This document shows, piece by piece, positions 8,759 to 16,395 of a stretch of 64,000 nt of DNA (positions are counted from its first letter, which is position 1; every line of letters begins with the position of its first letter). This DNA is from Bradyrhizobium sp. LMTR 3. Its GTDB lineage: Bacteria; Pseudomonadota; Alphaproteobacteria; Rhizobiales; Xanthobacteraceae. Under the pieces are notes generated by a model. That model worked only from the letters and a program-made list of their open reading frames with translations. It was not told the DNA's origin and did no database searches. The translations under genes and the position numbers were made by a program. The stretch spans positions 353,825 through 417,824 of the forward strand of contig NZ_MAXC01000053.1 of NCBI RefSeq assembly GCF_001693485.1, given 5' to 3'.

Positions 8759-9265
8759 TCAGCTTGCGGCTCGCAGGTTAACCTTGCCTTCCGCCAGCGA
8801 GGTCAGCTTCTTGTCGACCGTCTTTTCCTCGTCGAGCGTCTTCTGCAGGATGCTGGCGCAATCGTTGCGGCCGAGCTGCCGCGCCCACGCGACCAGGCTG
8901 CCGTAACGGGTGATTTCATAGTGCTCGGCAGCCTGGGCGGCGTTGATCAGGGCCGCGTCCAGCACGGCCTTATCAGCGATGTCGCCCGCGACATCGTCGG
9001 CTTCCTCGATGATGCCGTCGATCGCCGGGCAATCGGCCGCCTTCACCTCAGCGCCATGCATGCGGAATATCTCTTCGAGGCGCTGGACATGCGTCTTGGT
9101 TTCGTCGAGATGGCTCAGGAACCCCTGCTTGAGCTGCTTGTCGGTAGCCTTTTCGGCCATTTTTGGCAGCGCTTTCACGAGCTGCTTCTCGGCATAGTAA
9201 ACGTCCTGCAATTGATGGATGAACAGGTCGTTCATGGTCTTGATGTCTTTGGTGAACAGTCCCAT
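8759..9265 (-). CDS. DUF892 (YciE/YciF) ferritin-like protein
   Basis: A 168-residue four-helix bundle protein starting MGLFTKDIKTMNDLFIHQLQDVYYAEKQL, the classic DUF892 N-terminus with the first metal-ligand helix. A later helix AAQAAEHYEITRYGSL carries the second E-x-x-H-type ligand set. The family is di-iron ferritin-like and is induced by osmotic, acid and general stress in many bacteria. The start is well supported by GGAGGAGAACC just upstream. A probable EcfG promoter lies about 85 bp upstream at 9351-9375. It is a single gene and the function of the family is still poorly defined. Confidence 0.93.
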   Translation of the reverse strand: MGLFTKDIKTMNDLFIHQLQDVYYAEKQLVKALPKMAEKATDKQLKQGFLSHLDETKTHVQRLEEIFRMHGAEVKAADCPAIDGIIEEADDVAGDIADKAVLDAALINAAQAAEHYEITRYGSLVAWARQLGRNDCASILQKTLDEEKTVDKKLTSLAEGKVNLRAAS

Positions 9266-9650
9266 TGCGGTTCTCCTCCATTTGGGAACACGCAGGGCGC
9301 AGGCCTCGTGCTGGCCGGCGCGTGCTTCATGTTCGGTGCTGTTGGAGGCTAACTTGCCTGCGAAAAGGACGTTCCTGAAAGCCGCGAAAACGCCGCGATG
9401 GAACGGACGGAACGGCGCGGCAAAAAGCGCCCGCGGAACGGACCTCGTTGCGACTCAAATACGTTAACGCCGCGACATATGTATGGCGTATGACAAAGGC
9501 GGCGAACGACGCCAAAAGGCATGCTTGTCAAGGGCTGCACAACGGCCCGGTTTTGGCTTATGGGTTTCGCGCACGGTGCCTCTGACCGTCGACTGTCACC
9601 CGTCGTGACAGGCCCCATCTTTACGTATTGCCGCCCCGCCGGGAGGATGA
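9266..9650. other. 385-bp intergenic region between divergent DUF892 and flippase-like genes
   Basis: Besides the EcfG-like element I see no coding frame with family features. A near-palindromic A/T-rich stretch (acatatgtatggcgtatgac, about 9474-9493) lies in the middle and could be a promoter or operator for the rightward gene. A good ribosome site (gggagg) at 9641-9646 precedes the rightward ATG. Confidence 0.4.
9351..9375 (-). promoter_or_regulatory. EcfG (general stress sigma) type promoter for the DUF892 gene
   Basis: On the minus strand GGAAC (9375-9371), a 16-bp spacer and AGTT (9354-9351) match the alphaproteobacterial EcfG consensus GGAAC-N16/17-CGTT at 8 of 9 positions. The element sits about 85 bp before the DUF892 start. 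DUF892 genes are known members of general stress regulons. The match was found by eye; no genome-wide score is available. Confidence 0.5.
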
Positions 9651-10706
9651 ATGCATCGGCTGCTGACCGCGCTCAGGCGTGGCTTCAAGGAGAAGATCGG
9701 CTGGAAACGGCTGGGAATTGTCGCGAGTCTTCTCATCATAGCTCTTGCGATCACCCATCTGGTGCGCACCCTCAAGGGCGTCGACACCGGGGTCATTCTG
9801 ACTGCGCTGACCGAAATCGCACCGCATCGCATCGCGCTGGCTGCGCTCTGCGTGGTGGGTGCGTTTTGCACGCTCACCTTCTATGATTTCTTTGCCTTGC
9901 GAACGATTGGCAAGACCCATGTGCCCTATCGCATCGCCGCGCTGTCGAGCTTCACGAGCTACACCATCGGCCACAATATCGGGGCCACCGTGTTTACCGG
10001 CGGCGCGATCAGGTTCCGGATCTATTCCGACTACGGCCTGACGGCAATCGATGTCGCAAAGATCTGCTTCCTCTCGGGCCTCACATTCTGGCTCGGCAAT
10101 CTGTTCGTGCTCGGCCTGGGCATGGCCTGGCATCCCGAGGCGGCGTCGGCGATGGACCTGTTGCCGCCGGCCATGAACCGCTTGATCGCGATCGGCTGCC
10201 TTGCCGGCATCGCCGCCTATTTCATCTGGCTATTGATGGGTGAGGGCCGCCGCGAACTCGGCCAGAACGGCTGGAAGGTCGTGTTGCCCTCCGCCCGGCT
10301 GACGCTGCTGCAGGTCCTCATCGGCGTCGTCGATCTCGGCTTCTGCGCGCTGGCGATGTATCTGTTGATGCCGATGGCGCCGCACATCGATTTCGTTTCG
10401 CTGGCGGTGGTATTCATCCTGGCGACGCTGCTCGGTTTTGCCAGCCATGCGCCCGGCAGCATCGGCGTGTTCGACGCAGCGATGCTGGTGGCGCTGCCGC
10501 AGTTCGGCAGGGAAGAATTGCTGGCGACGCTGGTGGTGTTCCGGATCCTCTACTTCCTGATCCCCTTCGGCATCTCGATTTCGATCATGGGGACGCGCGA
10601 AGTCTGGCTCAGCGTGGTGCAGCCCTGGCAGGAACGGCGCCGGCTCAGCGAAGCCTGTACGGCCAAGGCCAGGGTGCGGCAACCGATCAAGGGCCGGCAA
10701 CCCTGA
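9651..10706 (+). CDS. lysylphosphatidylglycerol synthase-like TM protein (UPF0104/YbhN family)
   Basis: A 351-residue polytopic membrane protein with about eight hydrophobic helices. It has family hallmarks: a conserved FTSYTIGHNIGATVFTGGAIRFRIYSDYGL segment around residues 105-135 and HAPGSIGVFDAAML near residue 270. This is the N-terminal flippase-like module found in MprF and as stand-alone YbhN/AglD proteins; no aminoacyl-transferase domain follows, so lysyl-PG synthesis is not expected. Substrates of stand-alone members are mostly unknown lipids or polyprenyl sugars. The C-terminus is Arg-rich and cytoplasmic. The start is supported by GGGAGG 5 bp upstream. A second, distinct member of this broad fold lies at 55343-56302. 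Confidence 0.82.
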   Translation: MHRLLTALRRGFKEKIGWKRLGIVASLLIIALAITHLVRTLKGVDTGVILTALTEIAPHRIALAALCVVGAFCTLTFYDFFALRTIGKTHVPYRIAALSSFTSYTIGHNIGATVFTGGAIRFRIYSDYGLTAIDVAKICFLSGLTFWLGNLFVLGLGMAWHPEAASAMDLLPPAMNRLIAIGCLAGIAAYFIWLLMGEGRRELGQNGWKVVLPSARLTLLQVLIGVVDLGFCALAMYLLMPMAPHIDFVSLAVVFILATLLGFASHAPGSIGVFDAAMLVALPQFGREELLATLVVFRILYFLIPFGISISIMGTREVWLSVVQPWQERRRLSEACTAKARVRQPIKGRQP

Positions 10707-10803
10707 AGCCGGTAACGGCGTCGTTATCTGCGCCGTCTGGTGTTTTGGGCCGGAGCTGCCTCATTCTCTTATTTCTGCCTCACCACTAACGTCAAACGAC
10801 GCC

Positions 10804-12789
10804 ATGGCTGGAATTCTCCCACGTTCGATAATGTCGGCCGCGCTGCTTGCCGGCGTGCTGATTGGAATGATCACGTCGGCTGCGGAAGCCCAGACTGCCG
10901 GCGGCTACGGGCCGCTGCAGATTTCCTGGGAGGTGCGTAACCGCTTTCGCCTGTTCCGCGAGGAGCGGGATTTCCTGCTGCATGCCGAAAGCGGACGCGG
11001 CCGCAGCGTGCTGGCTTCGGAGCAGGTGCTGGCGATCCAGAGCGATGGCCGCGGCTGGGCGCGGAACACCGTGAACCGGCTCTGTATCGATCTTGCGGGC
11101 CGCGTCAGCGAGCCCTGCACCCGCGACAACACCAAAGAAAGCTATCTGACGCCGATCGATCATCCGGTCGTGATCCGCCTGACGGGCCCGGTGCCGGTCG
11201 GCGCGACCTGCGCCTGGACGGTCGACGACGGCGACGGCCCGCAAACGTCCACCTTCGACTGCGCCGAACCGGTCAATCTCCGGGTCCGCTACGGTCGCAC
11301 CACAGTCGTGACCGCCGACGTATCCAGCTCGGAGGGCACTCAGCGCGTCTTCACCGAGATCGCGGTGCGCGACATCTTCATCGCAGGCCTCGGCGACAGC
11401 ATCGCTTCCGGCGAGGGAAATCCGGACCGTCCCATTGCGCTCGCCGATGAAGGTTTTTGCTTCCGCTCCTACCTCGGAACAGCGGCCTCGCAATATTACC
11501 GGCCGAGCCGCGCGGGCTACAAGGGCGGGCGCGCGTGCGAGGCGCCCGATTTGCTGACGGTCTGGCAGCGGCAGAGCGCGCTCTGGTTCAACCCTGCCTG
11601 CCACCGTTCGCTCTACAGCTATCAGACCCGGACCGCACTGGCCCTTGCCGTACGATATCCGCACATCGCGGTGACCTATCTGCCGCTGGCCTGCACCGGC
11701 GCCACCATTGCCGATGGGCTGTTCGGCTCGCAGCGCGCCCGCGACTGCCTACCGTCGAAATCGGGCGGTGCGTGCCAGGGCACCGTCAACGGGCAACTGG
11801 CCGAACTGCGTGAAGCCGTCACCGCTGCGAAACGCCGCCAGTCGGACCGCCAGCTCGACCTGGTGCTGCTGTCGATCGGCGCCAACGACATCTACTTTTC
11901 CGGCCTTGTCGCCGACGTCATCGTGGACACGGCGACCGAACGCGCGCTGTTTCGGCGCAGCGGCGTGATGGCCTCGGTGGACGACGCACGCAGTGCGATG
12001 ACGCGGGACCTGCCGCAGGGCTTTGCCAAGCTGCGCGAGGCGCTGAAGCCGCTTCTCGGCGGCGACCTGTCGCGGGTGGTCTACACCGCCTACGCCAATC
12101 CGACGCTGTCGAATGGCGCGCCCTGCCCCGGCGGACGCGCCGGCTTCGACATTCACCCCTCCTTCAACGCCCAGCCGCAGCGGCTGGCGGCCGTGTCGAA
12201 CTTCGTCGAGAGCGAATTCCTGCCGCAGTTGCGGGCGCTGGCGCTCTGTGAGGGCGGCATCCTGTGCCGCAATCCGCGCGCCGACCGCATGACCTTCGTC
12301 GAGAGCCATCAAGCCAGTTTTGCCAACCACGGCTTCTGCGCACGCGCCGAAAGCGATCCCGAATTCGACCGGCAATGTTTCTCGGCGACCGGCGACAGCT
12401 TCGATCCCGATCTCGTCACGGCCGCCAACCAGCCGATGCTGTGCGGCCGCAGCGCCGGCGAGTACCGCGCATATCTGCCGCGCGCGCGCTGGATCCGCGA
12501 CGCCAACGACAGCTACTTCGCGGCCATGACCTACCCGCAAGGCCTCCCGGCATCGCAGCAGCCATCCGATATTCATGATGCGACCTGGGGCGTCTTGTCC
12601 GCGGTCTATGGCGGCGCGGTGCATCCGAGCGCCGAAGGCCACGCCGCGATGGCGGATGCCGCCGTGCCGGCCGCCGCCGCCGTGCTGCAGCTCGATGCGG
12701 CGGTGCCTGAAGTCACCTCGCAGCCGATGCAGCCGATACCGGTTCTACCGGACGTGCCGCGCCCGCCAGGCAGAACCGGATTGAATTAG
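10804..12789 (+). CDS. secreted SGNH/GDSL-type hydrolase
   Basis: A 661-residue exported protein. Residues 1-31 form a signal peptide ending AEAQ. Residues about 30-190 are an N-terminal beta-rich region of unknown type with several Cys. The SGNH domain then starts with IAGLGDSIASGEGNPDRP (block I, nucleophile Ser), continues with LLSIGANDIYFSG (block III Asn), and ends with GGAVHPSAEGHAAMAD (block V catalytic His). More than a dozen Cys suggest disulfides in the periplasm or outside. Such enzymes are esterases, lipases or carbohydrate deacetylases; the substrate is not indicated. The C-terminus is Pro-rich. The stop overlaps the convergent DUF2147 gene by 4 bp. Confidence 0.85.
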   Translation: MAGILPRSIMSAALLAGVLIGMITSAAEAQTAGGYGPLQISWEVRNRFRLFREERDFLLHAESGRGRSVLASEQVLAIQSDGRGWARNTVNRLCIDLAGRVSEPCTRDNTKESYLTPIDHPVVIRLTGPVPVGATCAWTVDDGDGPQTSTFDCAEPVNLRVRYGRTTVVTADVSSSEGTQRVFTEIAVRDIFIAGLGDSIASGEGNPDRPIALADEGFCFRSYLGTAASQYYRPSRAGYKGGRACEAPDLLTVWQRQSALWFNPACHRSLYSYQTRTALALAVRYPHIAVTYLPLACTGATIADGLFGSQRARDCLPSKSGGACQGTVNGQLAELREAVTAAKRRQSDRQLDLVLLSIGANDIYFSGLVADVIVDTATERALFRRSGVMASVDDARSAMTRDLPQGFAKLREALKPLLGGDLSRVVYTAYANPTLSNGAPCPGGRAGFDIHPSFNAQPQRLAAVSNFVESEFLPQLRALALCEGGILCRNPRADRMTFVESHQASFANHGFCARAESDPEFDRQCFSATGDSFDPDLVTAANQPMLCGRSAGEYRAYLPRARWIRDANDSYFAAMTYPQGLPASQQPSDIHDATWGVLSAVYGGAVHPSAEGHAAMADAAVPAAAAVLQLDAAVPEVTSQPMQPIPVLPDVPRPPGRTGLN

Positions 12790-13397
12790 CGCGCGGGTGC
12801 AGGAGCCGGTGCTGGCGCAGTGGTCTTTTTGGGCGCCGCGGGGGCCTTCGCCGCGGGTTGCTTCGTGACCGCAGCATGCGCCGGCAGATATTTTGCGATG
12901 ACAGCAGGATCGACCTGCGCCAACGCCGTATCAGGCAGGCGCGTCCAGACCTCATCCTTGCCGAACAGCGAGATGCCGAGATACCCGCGCATCGTCAGCG
13001 TCTGCCCATCGGGACTGAGCGTCATCTTGGCCTTGTAGATCTTGCCATCGCGCGGATCGAGCACGTTGCCGTTCTCGTACTTCAATCCCTCGCGCTTCAT
13101 GTCGCGGATGAAGGAGAGCCCGAGCCACGGCGCATCCTTTCGATCGTCGGCGCATTTCGAGCAGGTCGGATTGGGAGCATCGCCGGGCTGAGGAAAGAAC
13201 TTGGCGAACACGCCTTCGAAGGTGCCGTTGCGATCGACCACCAGAAACCAGCCGACCGGCTTGCCCTTCTCGACCTTCTCCCACAGCCCGGCCGCCGAAG
13301 GTTCTGCCGGCTGCGCGGCGACTTCACCGGCAAACGCGAGCCCGATCACGATCGGGAGTATCAGTTGAAACACGGTCAGCTTGCGCATCGTCATCAC
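12786..13397 (-). CDS. DUF2147 periplasmic protein
   Basis: A 203-residue exported protein. The signal peptide ends near AFAGEVAAQ. The DUF2147 core follows: GLWEKVEKGKPVGWFLVVDRNGTFEGVFAKFF, a Cys pair in NPTCSKCADDRK, the segment GLSFIRDMKREGLKYENGNVLDPRDGKIYKAKMTLS, and LTMRGYLGISLFGKDEVWTRL. The C-terminal 40 residues are an Ala/Pro/Lys-rich tail, low complexity. DUF2147 is a lipocalin-like beta barrel with no assigned activity. Three near-adjacent starts exist (MMTMRKL); the third, at 13388, gives the usual signal-peptide length. Convergent 4-bp overlap with the SGNH gene. Confidence 0.86.
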   Translation of the reverse strand: MMTMRKLTVFQLILPIVIGLAFAGEVAAQPAEPSAAGLWEKVEKGKPVGWFLVVDRNGTFEGVFAKFFPQPGDAPNPTCSKCADDRKDAPWLGLSFIRDMKREGLKYENGNVLDPRDGKIYKAKMTLSPDGQTLTMRGYLGISLFGKDEVWTRLPDTALAQVDPAVIAKYLPAHAAVTKQPAAKAPAAPKKTTAPAPAPAPAR

Positions 13398-13512
13398 CTG
13401 ATCAATTCCCTAATGAATGGCCGCAGACTAAGGCCATTTCGCGGACGGTTCCAGTGACGATCGGCGAGCGCGTGCGCCCCGAGAAAGTTCCGCGAATGTC
13501 GTTTTTGGTAGA

Positions 13513-14541
13513 TCAGTTGACCCCGAGCTTCTTCTGCAGGCTCGACGACGAGGTGGTGTACTGGAACACCAGTCGCTTGTCCGGATAGACGTAGCGGTGC
13601 GCCTTCTGCGCCATCAGCGCGCCCTCATGGAATCCGGACAGAATCAGCTTGAGCTTGCCGGGATAGGTGTTGATGTCGCCGATCGCGAAGATGCCGGGAA
13701 CATTGGTTTCGAACGCCGCGGTGTCGACCGGAACCAGATTGTTCTCGAGCGCGACGCCCCAGTTCGCAACCGGACCGAGTTTCATCGTCAGCCCGAAGAA
13801 CGGCAGCATCGTATCGCACTCGATCTTCGAGACCGCGTTGTCGTTGCCCTTCATCATCGCCGCCGACAGCTTGCCGCCCTCGCCTTCGAGCGACGTCACC
13901 TGACCGATCTTCAGATCCATCTTGCCGCTCGCGACCAGTGCACGCATCTGCTCGACGCTGTGCGGCGCGGCGCGGAAATCGTCGCGCCGGTGCAGCAGCG
14001 TCACGCGCTTGGCGATCGGATGCAAATTGAGCGTCCAGTCGAGCGCGGAATCGCCGCCGCCGACGATCAGGATGCTCTTGTCGCGGAACTGCTCCATCTT
14101 GCGCACGGCATAGAATACCGAAGTGCCTTCATACGCCTCGATGCCCGGCACCGGGGGACGCTTCGGCTGGAACGAACCGCCGCCCGCGGAAATCACCACC
14201 ACCTTGCACTCGAACACCTTGCCGGCATCGGTGGTCACGCGGAACAGCGCATCGCCGATCTTCTCGATCGTCTCCACCATCTCGTTGAGATGGAAGGTCG
14301 GACCAAACGGCTTGATCTGCTCCAGCAGCGCGTCGGTGAGGCCCTGCCCGGTGACGAAGGGAATGCCGGGAATGTCGTAGATCGGTTTCTCCGGGTAGAG
14401 TTCGGCACACTGGCCGCCGATCTTGTCGAGGATGTCGACCAGATGCGCCTTCATGTCCAACAGGCCCAATTCGAAGACCGCGAACAGGCCGCACGGACCT
14501 GCGCCAATAATCAGCACATCGGTTTTGATCGCTTCGCTCAT
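13513..14541 (-). CDS. ferredoxin--NADP(+) reductase, thioredoxin-reductase-like type
   Basis: From ATG 14541 (MSEAIKTDVLIIGAGPCGLF) the protein is 342 residues, the standard length of the TrxR-like FNRs studied in Bradyrhizobium and Rhodopseudomonas. It has an FAD site GAGPCG at about 13-18, the segment DKIGGQCAELYPEKPIYDIPG, an NADP site VGGGDSALDW, and IFAIGDINTYPGKLKLILSGFHEG in the C-terminal FAD part. There is no CxxC redox pair, which separates it from thioredoxin reductases. The enzyme exchanges electrons between NADPH and ferredoxin or flavodoxin. A 2Fe-2S ferredoxin gene lies 640 bp upstream on the same strand and could encode its partner. The frame extends to 14592, but AGAAGC before 14541 and the family length favour the later start. 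Confidence 0.93.
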   Translation of the reverse strand: MSEAIKTDVLIIGAGPCGLFAVFELGLLDMKAHLVDILDKIGGQCAELYPEKPIYDIPGIPFVTGQGLTDALLEQIKPFGPTFHLNEMVETIEKIGDALFRVTTDAGKVFECKVVVISAGGGSFQPKRPPVPGIEAYEGTSVFYAVRKMEQFRDKSILIVGGGDSALDWTLNLHPIAKRVTLLHRRDDFRAAPHSVEQMRALVASGKMDLKIGQVTSLEGEGGKLSAAMMKGNDNAVSKIECDTMLPFFGLTMKLGPVANWGVALENNLVPVDTAAFETNVPGIFAIGDINTYPGKLKLILSGFHEGALMAQKAHRYVYPDKRLVFQYTTSSSSLQKKLGVN

Positions 14542-14698
14542 ATCAGCTTCTTTTCGGTTGAACCTGGCGAAATGCCGCATCTGTCTAGCCAAGGTAGCGG
14601 CAACAGGAAAGCCAAATATCGCACTCCTGGCCGCGGCAACCCCTTGCCGTCACTCGACAAGTGGGCTGTAAGGAAACGAGACTTTCGGAGATGGCCCC

Positions 14699-15154
14699 GT
14701 GAATGCCCACTTGCGTCCCGACGCGACCCCGCGTCTGGAGGATTTTCCGTACCGCTTGTCGGACAATGTGAGATTTGCCGACCTCGACCCCAACCAGCAC
14801 GTCAACAATGCAGTCTACGCGACCTATTTCGAAACCGGCCGCGTCACGCTGATGAAGGACCGCAGCTACGGGCTGATGCCGGACGGCGTCACCTGGATCA
14901 TGGTCCGGCTCGACATGCATTTCCGCGCTGAATTGCGCTGGCCTGGTACGATCGAAATGGGACTGGGCGTCGTCAAGTTCGGCCGAACTTCAGTCACCTT
15001 CGATCAGGTGGTTTTCTCCGAAGGCAAATGCGTTGCATCGGCGCAATCGGTTTCGGTGCTGCTTGACGAAACCACGCGCAAGCCAACGCCATTGACGCCG
15101 GAGATTCTGGCCAATTTTCAGCGCTGGATTCGCCGCGGCGCAAAGCCGACTTAA
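14699..15154 (+). CDS. hotdog-fold acyl-CoA thioesterase (4HBT/YbgC-like)
   Basis: A 151-residue single-domain hotdog protein. Residues 20-50 give VRFADLDPNQHVNNAVYATYFETGR, with the Asp and the N-x-H pattern typical of the YbgC/4-hydroxybenzoyl-CoA thioesterase clade. It hydrolyses an acyl-CoA or acyl-ACP; the acyl group cannot be predicted. The start is GTG 14699 with GGAG about 9 bp upstream. It is divergent from the FNR gene and convergent with the ferredoxin gene, so it stands alone between two redox partners on the opposite strand. Confidence 0.85.
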   Translation: MNAHLRPDATPRLEDFPYRLSDNVRFADLDPNQHVNNAVYATYFETGRVTLMKDRSYGLMPDGVTWIMVRLDMHFRAELRWPGTIEMGLGVVKFGRTSVTFDQVVFSEGKCVASAQSVSVLLDETTRKPTPLTPEILANFQRWIRRGAKPT

Positions 15155-15179
15155 CGCGCGCGGCGACGTCTTCCGGAGT

Positions 15180-15500
15180 TCAGGCCTGCCGTTCCGGCGT
15201 CGACACTACGAGGCCGTCGAGGTCGTCGCTCACCTTGATCTGACACGACAGGCGCGAGTTCGGCCGCACGTCGAAGCCGAAATCCAGCATGTCTTCTTCC
15301 ATCGGGGTCGGCGCGCCGACCTTCTCGCGCCAGGCCTCGTCGACATAGACGTGACAGGTTGCGCAGGCGCAGGCTCCGCCGCATTCGGCTTCGATGCCTG
15401 GAACGGCGTTGCGGATCGCGGCTTCCATCACGGTCGCGCCGTTCTCGACTTCAATGGTTCGTTTTTCGCCCGTGTGGTCGACAAAGTGGATTTTGGCCAT
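15180..15500 (-). CDS. 2Fe-2S ferredoxin (adrenodoxin/FdVI type)
   Basis: A 106-residue ferredoxin. Cluster ligands are visible as C40, C46, C49 (pattern C-x5-C-x2-C in ECGGACACATCH) and C86 (SRLSCQIKV), the adrenodoxin/Isc-type spacing. EEDMLDF near residue 70 is the acidic helix that docks with reductases and P450s. It is a cytoplasmic single-electron carrier. The neighbouring NADPH:ferredoxin reductase on the same strand is a plausible donor. No P450 or oxygenase gene lies in the window, so its acceptor is unknown. Confidence 0.93.
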   Translation of the reverse strand: MAKIHFVDHTGEKRTIEVENGATVMEAAIRNAVPGIEAECGGACACATCHVYVDEAWREKVGAPTPMEEDMLDFGFDVRPNSRLSCQIKVSDDLDGLVVSTPERQA

Positions 15501-15631
15501 GATCGCTCGTGCTGCCGGAATAGGGAGTCCCGCAGTCCTATAACGGGTCGATCCGCGCAGCGCCAGCGGTCGGGACGAAAACCTGAGGCAGCATTTTACC
15601 GGGATTTTGGCCGATCCGGACCGCTTTCCGC

Positions 15632-16009
15632 TCAGGAACGATGCAGAACCGCTTCGATCGCTGCCCGCGCCTGCGCAACCGCCTCGCCAAGTTCGGCGAG
15701 CGGCGCCGAAGCGTCGGAGCCGCCAGCGATTGCCGCCTCCAGCCGGGCTGCGGCGTCGGCGACAGCAAAAGCGCCGATCGCACGGGCCGAGCCCTTGAGC
15801 GTGTGCGCCAGTGCGCCGGCATCCGCAGGCATGGCGGTGAGCCTGTGCACCAGTCTTGCCGATTGGGCCGAGAACATCGTCAATACCTCCCGCTCGAGGC
15901 CAGCATCGCTGAACGTCATGCGGTCGAGATGTTCGAAATCAATCGGCCCGTCGCAGGGAACCAACGGTGGCGATGGCATCCATTCTACCCGTTCGAGATG
16001 AAGCGGCAT
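15632..16009 (-). CDS. orphan HPt (histidine phosphotransfer) domain protein
   Basis: A single HPt four-helix domain with ALAHTLKGSARAIGAFAVADAAARLE, the canonical H-x-L-K-G-(S/A) motif. The phospho-accepting His is residue 69 from the ATG at 16009. The N-terminal FEHLDRMTFSDAGLEREVLTMFSAQ is the usual first helix. The start is uncertain: in-frame ATGs at 16054 and 16132 lengthen the protein to 140 or 166 residues, none with a strong ribosome site. HPt proteins relay phosphate between hybrid kinases and response regulators; no kinase or regulator is adjacent. It is divergent from the giant coiled-coil gene. Confidence 0.82.
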   Translation of the reverse strand: MPLHLERVEWMPSPPLVPCDGPIDFEHLDRMTFSDAGLEREVLTMFSAQSARLVHRLTAMPADAGALAHTLKGSARAIGAFAVADAAARLEAAIAGGSDASAPLAELGEAVAQARAAIEAVLHRS

Positions 16010-16187
16010 GGCAAGGTCCGGATCGCCCCTACCGCGTTGATTCCCGGAGGGCATTTTGGTCAGCCAATCACGACAGCAGTTAACGGAACGTTCGCGGGAC
16101 GCGCCGCAACTTTGCCTTGTTTTTGCCGACAACCCGCCCCGATCCCAAAAATTTGTGTATCCCCTAAGGCCTTAAGGAACAAAGCTG

Positions 16188-16222
16188 TTAACGATGATTA
16201 AGGATGATTAAGAATGTGTTAA
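16188..16222. promoter_or_regulatory. phased TTAA array, candidate CtrA site
   Basis: TTAA occurs at 16188, 16198, 16208 and 16219, that is every 10-11 bp on one helical face. The last pair reads TTAA-GAATGTG-TTAA, matching the CtrA consensus spacing TTAA-N7-TTAA; the others have N6. In a high-GC genome four TTAA in 35 bp is unusual. It lies 174 bp upstream of the giant coiled-coil gene and 179 bp upstream of the HPt gene. CtrA control is an inference. Confidence 0.45.
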
Positions 16223-16395
16223 TCACGGCCATTTCATTCGCATCGCTCAACCAATAGGATGTTCGCGGATGTAGCGGACAAGCTGCCGGGGGCATGCTTG
16301 CGGTCCGCGGGGGGTTATGAATCCGGCTTCGAGCTTGCGGGGGCATTTTTGCAAGAACGGCCGGATGCGTAAGTTTAAGAGGGCTCGGACTGCAC

